Positions 58,245 to 64,000 of a stretch of 64,000 nt of DNA are shown here, piece by piece. The notes under the pieces were generated by a model. The model did not search any database, had not been told where the DNA came from, and saw only the letters and a program-made list of their open reading frames with translations. The first letter of the stretch is position 1. Each line of letters starts with the position of its first letter. A program made the position numbers and the translations under genes. The stretch spans positions 62,001 through 126,000 of the forward strand of contig NZ_AP028136.1 in the NCBI RefSeq assembly GCF_030297555.1. Direction: 5' to 3'. The DNA comes from Polynucleobacter sp. HIN5. Lineage in GTDB: Bacteria; Pseudomonadota; Gammaproteobacteria; Burkholderiales; Burkholderiaceae.

Positions 58245-60056
58245 CTACTTTTTAGATTGCTTGAGCTCATATTGAGCTGGACAGTCGAGCTTTAAGGTAA
58301 TGCTTGCTTGATGCTCTTTATCTTGTCGGAAGTAATGGAGAGTGATTTTCTTGCTGTTCACAAGACTTCCGAGTACCTGATCAATCCTTGTGGTGGTGAT
58401 CCGTTGCTGATTGATGCTGCCAATTAGATCGTTTGGGGCCAGCCCTGCTTGCTGGGCAATGCCACCATCAAGCACATGCGTTACCTTGATCCAGCCGGCA
58501 CTATCGGTATAGCGCATCCCAAGCGCTAGTTTGATGGATTCAGTAAAGTTCGCTTGCTTTTGAGCGACTTCGATATTGGCAATCTGAGGTAACCAAATCT
58601 GCAAGGGAAGGTCCTGTGTGCCATCAATATAGTCGCGCTTAAGGCGCTGCCACGTTTTATTAAAGCCAATCCCAATCGTTGAGTTAATAGCCAGATCCAG
58701 TGCGTATTGATTAATCCCAATTCCAGTTTTGCCATGTTCTTTCCATAAAAAGCGCATGACATCATCCAGCGATTGCCGATTGCTTGAGTATTGCCGAATT
58801 TGTAGGTCCAGACCCAAAGCAATCAATGATCCCTTGGCGTAATAACTCACTACTGCATTGGGAGTGTTCTCATCCATCTGGTAATACTTGGTCCAAGCAT
58901 CAAAGGAGCTATCGGCTACGCTTTGTTTGGTTCTACCAGGATTGCGCAATACTCCATTCCAATTATTGGCCACTAGCTCCAAGTAGCGCTCCATCTTGAT
59001 GCACCCACTACGTATGAGTTGTAGCTCATCGTAGTAACTGGTAAATCCTTCAAAGAGCCACAACAGTCGGGTGTGGTTGCGTTCATTTAAGCGATAGGGT
59101 TGAAAGGCCTTCGCCTGAATTCGTTTGACGAGCCAGGCATGGAAATACTCATGACTACAGAGTCCTAAAAACTCTTCATAGGATTTTTTAGGCCTTTGAG
59201 AACTATGATCGCCGTAGGGTAATTGATCACGTTTACACAAGAGCGCCGTGCTGTCGCGATGCTCAAGTCCACCATAGCCATCGAGAGCCGCATTGACGAT
59301 GAATAGGTATTGTTTGAAGGGGGCTTTAGGTTTGCGTGGCTCAAATAAGCGAATCGTGGCATCACAGATCCGTTGGAGATCATCAGCAAGCTGTTTTTTA
59401 TCAAGTAGTTCGGATTGCTCACTTGTTAGCCCTTGAATGACCATGCGGTGAGGGGTGCCAAAGGATTGCCACTCAATCGTCTCGAACTGTCCGAGCGCGA
59501 CCGGATGATCAATCAGATCTGCATAGTCTTTGGCCATATAAAATCCAAAACTGCTTGCATCGGTCTTGACCTGACGTAATGTGGTTTGCACTTGCCATTG
59601 CTTGTTGGTCTGATCACGTGGTGGTGCAATAGCGAGTGAACAGGGTAAGTGGGCCTGACCCTCAACGGCGAGACATAGACTAGTGGGGTTAAAGAAACCT
59701 CGTTCTTGATCGAGATAAGCCGTGCGTACCGATTGATCAAAGGCATATACTGTAGCGACAATCTCGCAAGATCCAGTTCCTTTGGGGATACGCCAGCGAT
59801 CATTGTCCAGACGTTCCAAGGTAATTTTTTTCTTTACCTCGGTCTGATTTCTGGGGAGAGTAAAGGCGGTGATGGACTCAATATGCTTACTAAAGTCCCG
59901 AATTAAATAACTACCTGGAATCCATGCGGGCATATGCACAACTTGCCCTTGAGGATTTGGATGGTGAATCACGAGCGAAACGGTAAAGCGATGACCATGT
60001 AGATCATCAGGCCATACCGTGTACTGAACTGCAGGTGTGGAATCAAAAGCCATCAT
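58245..60056 (-). CDS. M61-family metallopeptidase with PDZ domain
   Basis: 603 residues. The zinc motif H302-E-Y-F-H306 ('CSHEYFHAW') and a downstream Glu in 'LWLFEGFTSYYDEL' mark the M61 (glycyl aminopeptidase) family. The N-terminal beta domain has 'WIPGSYLIRDFSKHIESI', typical of the family. A C-terminal PDZ domain (about 500-595) has 'GLAPNDLIGSINQQRI'. No signal peptide is seen. It lies between dsbC and ung on the same strand; its physiological substrate is unknown. A second ATG at 60053 is an alternative start. Confidence 0.9.
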   Translation of the reverse strand: MMAFDSTPAVQYTVWPDDLHGHRFTVSLVIHHPNPQGQVVHMPAWIPGSYLIRDFSKHIESITAFTLPRNQTEVKKKITLERLDNDRWRIPKGTGSCEIVATVYAFDQSVRTAYLDQERGFFNPTSLCLAVEGQAHLPCSLAIAPPRDQTNKQWQVQTTLRQVKTDASSFGFYMAKDYADLIDHPVALGQFETIEWQSFGTPHRMVIQGLTSEQSELLDKKQLADDLQRICDATIRLFEPRKPKAPFKQYLFIVNAALDGYGGLEHRDSTALLCKRDQLPYGDHSSQRPKKSYEEFLGLCSHEYFHAWLVKRIQAKAFQPYRLNERNHTRLLWLFEGFTSYYDELQLIRSGCIKMERYLELVANNWNGVLRNPGRTKQSVADSSFDAWTKYYQMDENTPNAVVSYYAKGSLIALGLDLQIRQYSSNRQSLDDVMRFLWKEHGKTGIGINQYALDLAINSTIGIGFNKTWQRLKRDYIDGTQDLPLQIWLPQIANIEVAQKQANFTESIKLALGMRYTDSAGWIKVTHVLDGGIAQQAGLAPNDLIGSINQQRITTTRIDQVLGSLVNSKKITLHYFRQDKEHQASITLKLDCPAQYELKQSKK

Positions 60057-60059
60057 GAA

Positions 60060-60776
60060 TTATTTCAAAGAGGCGAGCTTCTTCTCGATATCAGAGAGCT
60101 GCACAGCTCCTGGAAAGCGACTGCCATCGGTAAAGAAAATGGTGGGTGTGCCATTGATTCCATAGGTCTTGGCAATAGCCATGTTTTTATCAATTGGATT
60201 GGCGCAATCCGATTTGCCGCTGGGTGTGATGTTACTCAGCATCCAATCGTTCCACGCTTTTTGTGGATCGGAGGCGCACCAAATCTGTTTAGACTTCAGG
60301 GCCGAGTCAGCCGATAAGATGGGAATCAGGTAGTTGTAGACGGTGACGTTATCAAGTTGTTGCAGAGTTTTTTCTAAACGTTTGCAATAACCACAATTGG
60401 GATCAGAGAACACGGCAATTTGGCGGCTACCATTACCGCGTACGATTTTGATTGCGTTGGCTTGCGGGAGCTCTGACCACTTGATTCGATTGATATCCTC
60501 TTGACGCTTGGCGGTTAAGTTGGTGCCCGATGCAAGCTCAATCATCTCCCCTTGTATCAAATACTTGGCATTGCTATCGGTATAGAAAATCTCTTGATTG
60601 ATCTGGACCTCAAATAAGCCTGGAATAGGCGATGGCGTAATGTTACGCACATTCGCCGAGGTGCCTAGGCGTTTTTGCAACTCGGCACGAACTTGTCTTT
60701 CTGACATGGCATCGACCGAACCAAAAAAGCCGACCAAGACGATCGCCAGACCTAAATACTGAATCAATCTACCCAT
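60060..60776 (-). CDS. dsbC: DsbC, periplasmic disulfide isomerase
   Basis: 238 residues with a signal peptide (about 1-23, 'GSVDA/MSE'), an N-terminal dimerisation domain and a thioredoxin domain with C128-G-Y-C131 ('DPNCGYCKRLE'). A second, structural Cys pair is in 'IWCASDPQKAW' and 'SDCANPI', and the cis-Pro loop in 'GTPTIFFTDG'. DsbC repairs wrong disulfides and is kept reduced by DsbD (4093-5775). The start overlaps the end of the upstream monooxygenase gene by 8 nt. Confidence 0.95.
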   Translation of the reverse strand: MGRLIQYLGLAIVLVGFFGSVDAMSERQVRAELQKRLGTSANVRNITPSPIPGLFEVQINQEIFYTDSNAKYLIQGEMIELASGTNLTAKRQEDINRIKWSELPQANAIKIVRGNGSRQIAVFSDPNCGYCKRLEKTLQQLDNVTVYNYLIPILSADSALKSKQIWCASDPQKAWNDWMLSNITPSGKSDCANPIDKNMAIAKTYGINGTPTIFFTDGSRFPGAVQLSDIEKKLASLK

Positions 60777-62013
60777 GCAACTGTTCTCCTAGTGCGCGCT
60801 CAATCAGTTGGCGCTTAATCATATGACTTCGATTAACCATACCTAAACCCCAGTTGCGTAAGCCTTTTTCAATCGGGCTTTGTGCCGCAAATAGTCTCTT
60901 TAAGCGATCAGTTAGCCATAAAAGTGAGGTGGTGTCCCCTTCACGCTCGCGCTCATAGCGACGCAGCAGAATGCGATCATCCACTTCGCGATAGGACTCT
61001 TTGTTCTTTATGATGTGGAGCAGACTTGCCACATCCCGTAAGCCCAGATTGAGCCCCTGACCGGCTAGTGGGTGCATGACGTGCGCAGAATCACCAACCA
61101 AGATTAATTTAGGATCGTAGTCTGGGCCAATCAGGCGATGCGCCTTGATGCGTCGCAGAGGAAAGCTTGCTGGTGTGGATTGCAGTTGTAGCTCACCGAG
61201 TTGATCATGAACTTCTTGACCAAATTGGTTTGACCATGCCTGGCTATCCAGTTGCAGTAAATGCTTGGCATTCTCGTTTTGTGTTGACCACACCATCGAA
61301 ACCTGTTGCTGCGGTAATGGAAGCATGGCTAGGATGTCGCCACTGGGTAAGAACCATTGGTAGGCGGTCTCACGATGGGCAATCGAGCAGGTAAAGTTGG
61401 CAACCACTGCATGCTGATCATAAGAATGTTGATCGATTTCAATTCCAACTGACTGACGTAGAGGGGAGTTCGCACCATCGGCTGCGATCACCAGTTTGGC
61501 TTGCATGGTTTGACCATTACTCAATGAAAGCTTTGGTGATGCATTGGGCTCAAACCGAACCTCGTCAACGCTAGCCTCGATGCTTTGCAGGTTCTTGCTG
61601 AACCGCATCGCTTGGGTTAGCGTGGCTTCAATCAAATCAGATTCAGCAATCCAGGCAAGTTCCGGTCGACCGGCTTCAAAGGCCGAGAAATGCAGTTGAT
61701 CATGCTGTTGCCCACGATCACCATAGATTCGCATATCGCGCACTGCTTGAATGCGATTCTGGTCTAAGCCATCCCAAATGTTTAGTTCGGATAAAAGACG
61801 TTTGGTGCTCGGTGAGAGGGCATAGATTCTCTGCCCAAAGGAAGGCTCAAGCGCAATTGTCTGATGCAAATCGGGTGCAATTTGAATTACCGAGTAGCCC
61901 AGTTGCGCCATGGCAAGTGCGCTTGCCTTACCCACAATGCCGCCCCCAACGACCGCAAAGTCGTATTGGGTATTGGTGTGATGGGCAGAATTGGAGGTGC
62001 TTTGGGAACGCAT
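60769..62013 (-). CDS. UbiH/UbiF/VisC-family FAD monooxygenase
   Basis: 414 residues from the ATG at 62013; the frame is open to another ATG at 62040. Motifs: FAD Rossmann 'AVVGGGIVGKASALA', 'DGANSPLRQSVGI' and 'ILVGDSAHVMHPLAGQGLNLG', the diagnostic second FAD motif of ubiquinone hydroxylases. It most likely hydroxylates a ubiquinone precursor; which ring carbon cannot be told. TATCAT ends 6 nt before the 62013 ATG, which favours that start. It is divergent from ychF. Confidence 0.92.
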   Translation of the reverse strand: MRSQSTSNSAHHTNTQYDFAVVGGGIVGKASALAMAQLGYSVIQIAPDLHQTIALEPSFGQRIYALSPSTKRLLSELNIWDGLDQNRIQAVRDMRIYGDRGQQHDQLHFSAFEAGRPELAWIAESDLIEATLTQAMRFSKNLQSIEASVDEVRFEPNASPKLSLSNGQTMQAKLVIAADGANSPLRQSVGIEIDQHSYDQHAVVANFTCSIAHRETAYQWFLPSGDILAMLPLPQQQVSMVWSTQNENAKHLLQLDSQAWSNQFGQEVHDQLGELQLQSTPASFPLRRIKAHRLIGPDYDPKLILVGDSAHVMHPLAGQGLNLGLRDVASLLHIIKNKESYREVDDRILLRRYEREREGDTTSLLWLTDRLKRLFAAQSPIEKGLRNWGLGMVNRSHMIKRQLIERALGEQLHG

Positions 62014-62053
62014 ACCAAGATGATAGCGAATCAAGCGCATTTACAATGGGGGC

Positions 62054-63148
62054 ATGTCACTCAAATGCGGAATCGTTGGCCTACCGAATGTAGGTAAATC
62101 CACCCTGTTTAATGCCCTCACTAAGGCAGGTATTGCAGCCGAAAATTATCCGTTTTGTACGATTGAGCCCAATGTGGGCATGGTCGAGGTCCCGGATCCC
62201 CGTTTGGTTGCCTTAGCGCAGATTGTGAGTCCTGAGCGAATCGTGCCCGCTACGGTCGAGTTTGTCGATATTGCTGGATTGGTAGCCGGCGCCTCCAAAG
62301 GCGAGGGGCTTGGAAATCAATTTTTGGCCAATATTCGGGAGACCGACGCGATTACCCACGTCGTGCGTTGCTTTGAAGATGCTAATGTGGTCCATGTCAG
62401 TGGTAAGGTCGACCCGATTGCGGATATTGGGGTGATTGATACTGAACTCGCTTTAGCTGATTTAGGTACGGTTGAGAAAGCCCTGCAGCGATACTCGAAG
62501 GCGGCTAAATCGGGGAACGATAAAGAGGCAGCAGCCTTGGTTGCGGTGCTCACCAAGGTTCAGGCACAACTGGATCAAGCCTTGCCGGTACGCGCCATGA
62601 GTCTCAGTAAGGAAGAGTTGGTCCTGCTTAAGCCCTTTTGTTTAATTACGGCAAAACCAGCGATGTATGTGGCGAACGTAAAAGAAGATGGGTTTGAGAA
62701 CAACCCCCATCTTGAGGCGGTCAAGCAGCATGCTGCCAAAGAGAATGCCCCGGTCGTTGCGGTATGCGCAGCCATTGAAGCTGAGATTGCTGATTTAGAG
62801 GATGCCGATAAGGCCGAGTTCTTGGCTGATCTTGGAATGAGTGAGCCAGGGCTAAATCGGGTGATTCGGGCGGGCTATAGCTTATTGGGCTTACAAACCT
62901 ACTTCACAGCTGGTGTGAAAGAGGTGCGTGCTTGGACGATTCATATTGGCGACACCGCGCCCCAGGCTGCAGGAGTGATTCATACGGATTTCGAGCGCGG
63001 CTTTATTCGAGCACAAACGATTGCTTACGATGATTACATTCAATACAAAGGTGAGCAGGGTGCGAAGGAAGCAGGCAAGATGCGTGCCGAAGGTAAGGAA
63101 TACATCGTCAAGGATGGCGATGTCTTGAACTTTTTATTTAACGTCTAA
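62054..63148 (+). CDS. ychF: YchF/OLA1-type ribosome-binding ATPase
   Basis: 364 residues. P-loop '[15 protein letters not shown]' (8-22), '[20 protein letters not shown]' as the switch region with the Obg-like sequence, and the C-terminal TGS domain ('[17 protein letters not shown]', '[18 protein letters not shown]'). YchF prefers ATP over GTP and binds ribosomes. TACAAT ends exactly 6 nt before the ATG; no Shine-Dalgarno sequence precedes it. It ends 1 nt from the trpC stop on the other strand. Confidence 0.97.
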   Translation: MSLKCGIVGLPNVGKSTLFNALTKAGIAAENYPFCTIEPNVGMVEVPDPRLVALAQIVSPERIVPATVEFVDIAGLVAGASKGEGLGNQFLANIRETDAITHVVRCFEDANVVHVSGKVDPIADIGVIDTELALADLGTVEKALQRYSKAAKSGNDKEAAALVAVLTKVQAQLDQALPVRAMSLSKEELVLLKPFCLITAKPAMYVANVKEDGFENNPHLEAVKQHAAKENAPVVAVCAAIEAEIADLEDADKAEFLADLGMSEPGLNRVIRAGYSLLGLQTYFTAGVKEVRAWTIHIGDTAPQAAGVIHTDFERGFIRAQTIAYDDYIQYKGEQGAKEAGKMRAEGKEYIVKDGDVLNFLFNV

Positions 63149-63149
63149 G

Positions 63150-63953
63150 TCAAGCAAATAATGCTGCGAGTGCCTTGCCCGGGTGCTCAGCGCGCATAAA
63201 GGCTTCACCAATTAAAAATGCATTGACCCCAGCTTCTTGCATCCGCTTGACATCGTTGGCATTAAGAATCCCGGACTCTGTAATGACGAGTTTGTTTTTG
63301 GGAATGGCTGGTAGTAGATCGAGGGTGGTTTGTAAGCTCACCTCAAAGGTCTTGAGATTACGGTTATTGATGCCCAGTAGAGGTGTTTGAAGTTCAAGAG
63401 CCGCTTCTAATTCCGCGCCATCATGAACTTCCACCAGTACATCGAGCCGGTTCTCGATCGCACATGCTTCGAGCTCTTGCATTTGCGATAACTCAAGTGC
63501 CGCGACAATTAAAAGTATTGCATCAGCACCCATCGCGCGTGCTTCATAGACCTGATAAGGGTCAATGATGAAGTCCTTACGAATCACTGGCAAAGAGCAT
63601 GCAGCTCGGGCTTCTTTGAGATATTGTGGTGAACCCATGAAGTAATCCCGATCGGTGAGAACTGATAAGCAGGTCGCGCCATGCGCGGCATAGCTTTGGG
63701 CAATATCATGTGGCACAAAGTGCTCACGAAGTATCCCCTTACTAGGACTCGCTTTTTTGATTTCAGCAATGATGCCCGGTTTGTGATTACTAACGGAGCC
63801 CATTAATGCTTGGGCAAAGCCACGCACCTTCGTATTTGGATCGGAATTGGCTTGGAGGGCCTTTTTTAATATTTCTCCACTCGAGATCAAGCGTTGTGCT
63901 GCCACAATCTCATGTCGCTTCGTCTCCAGAATACGACTCAGAATATCGCTCAT
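63150..63953 (-). CDS. trpC: Indole-3-glycerol-phosphate synthase
   Basis: 267 residues, the monofunctional TIM-barrel enzyme. '[13 protein letters not shown]' at the N-terminus, '[13 protein letters not shown]' with the catalytic Lys, '[20 protein letters not shown]' and '[11 protein letters not shown]' and 'ITESGI' are diagnostic. It closes CdRP to indole-glycerol phosphate. Its ATG overlaps the trpD stop (ATGA). Confidence 0.97.
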   Translation of the reverse strand: MSDILSRILETKRHEIVAAQRLISSGEILKKALQANSDPNTKVRGFAQALMGSVSNHKPGIIAEIKKASPSKGILREHFVPHDIAQSYAAHGATCLSVLTDRDYFMGSPQYLKEARAACSLPVIRKDFIIDPYQVYEARAMGADAILLIVAALELSQMQELEACAIENRLDVLVEVHDGAELEAALELQTPLLGINNRNLKTFEVSLQTTLDLLPAIPKNKLVITESGILNANDVKRMQEAGVNAFLIGEAFMRAEHPGKALAALFA

Positions 63954-64000
63954 GAGGCAAGACTTTGCGTTAAGGTAACAAATGCTTCGAGTTTCTGTTT
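63950..64000 (-). CDS. trpD: Anthranilate phosphoribosyltransferase (3' end only)
   Basis: The last 16 codons, ending '[13 protein letters not shown]' with TGA overlapping the trpC start codon, run off the right edge. The position upstream of trpC and the 'LxxF...TQ' ending fit the TrpD C-terminus. Too short to assign by sequence alone; context carries the call. Confidence 0.75.
   Translation of the reverse strand, partial: KQKLEAFVTLTQSLAS

Overview
The window looks like the core chromosome of a small-genome, moderate-GC betaproteobacterium of the Burkholderiaceae. Gene content and order fit a Polynucleobacter-like organism best; this is inferred from synteny and protein character, not from a database search. 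Supporting points are the secY-infA-rpmJ-rpsMKD-rpoA-rplQ string, the gltBD-mlaFEDACB-ABC-bolA-murA-his-hinT-tat-pet-ssp super-cluster, a short-form HisG, HisC of the '[10 protein letters not shown]' type, a phasin, and the hemA-prfA-prmC-grxD cluster. No intergenic gap exceeds 300 bp. No CRISPR, prophage, integrase or restriction system is visible.

Layout. 1-3.7 kb: end of the spc and alpha ribosomal operons, closed by a UUCG terminator. 3.8-13.5 kb: cutA-dsbD (+), hemB and engB (-), a cytochrome c4 (+), lptM-lysA (-), cyaY (+), then aroB, aroK, pilQ and an unrecognised membrane/coiled-coil gene (-). 13.6-23.0 kb: mrcA, a RAYT-type Y1 transposase with a terminal inverted repeat, then gltB-gltD. 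23.0-30.0 kb: the complete Mla phospholipid-transport set (F, E, D, A, C, B), a YadG/YadH-like ABC exporter, a BolA-family gene and murA. 30.0-36.7 kb: histidine biosynthesis (hisG, D, C, B, H, A, F, I, E), with hisC inverted inside the otherwise co-directional cluster. 36.8-38.8 kb: hinT and tatABC.

38.9-45.3 kb is the one clearly accessory stretch: a strongly terminated porin gene, then two large AT-rich genes on the opposite strand. These encode TPR proteins with GT41 (O-GlcNAc transferase/SPINDLY-like) domains of two different subtypes. One carries an exact 102-bp tandem repeat. 45.4-50.0 kb returns to the core: mscL, petABC (bc1 complex), sspA, sspB and tRNA-Thr(UGU). 50.0-53.4 kb holds an MHS-family transporter, a phasin with a TGC-rich promoter, and rmuC. 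53.5-57.2 kb is grxD, prmC, prfA and hemA (-). 57.2-64 kb holds a small membrane protein, ung, an M61 peptidase, dsbC, a UbiH-family monooxygenase, ychF, trpC and the tail of trpD.

How it fits together. Most of the window is information processing (ribosome, RNA polymerase alpha, release factor and its methylase), respiration and redox (bc1, c4, DsbC/DsbD, haem synthesis), envelope building (PBP1A, MurA, Mla, porin, Tat, secretin) and amino-acid biosynthesis (Glu, Lys, aromatic, His, Trp). The two points that go beyond routine annotation are the paired GT41 genes beside a porin, and a recurring -10-like hexamer placed exactly 6 nt before the ATG in seven genes. That spacing would put the transcription start on the A of the start codon and suggests frequent leaderless mRNAs.
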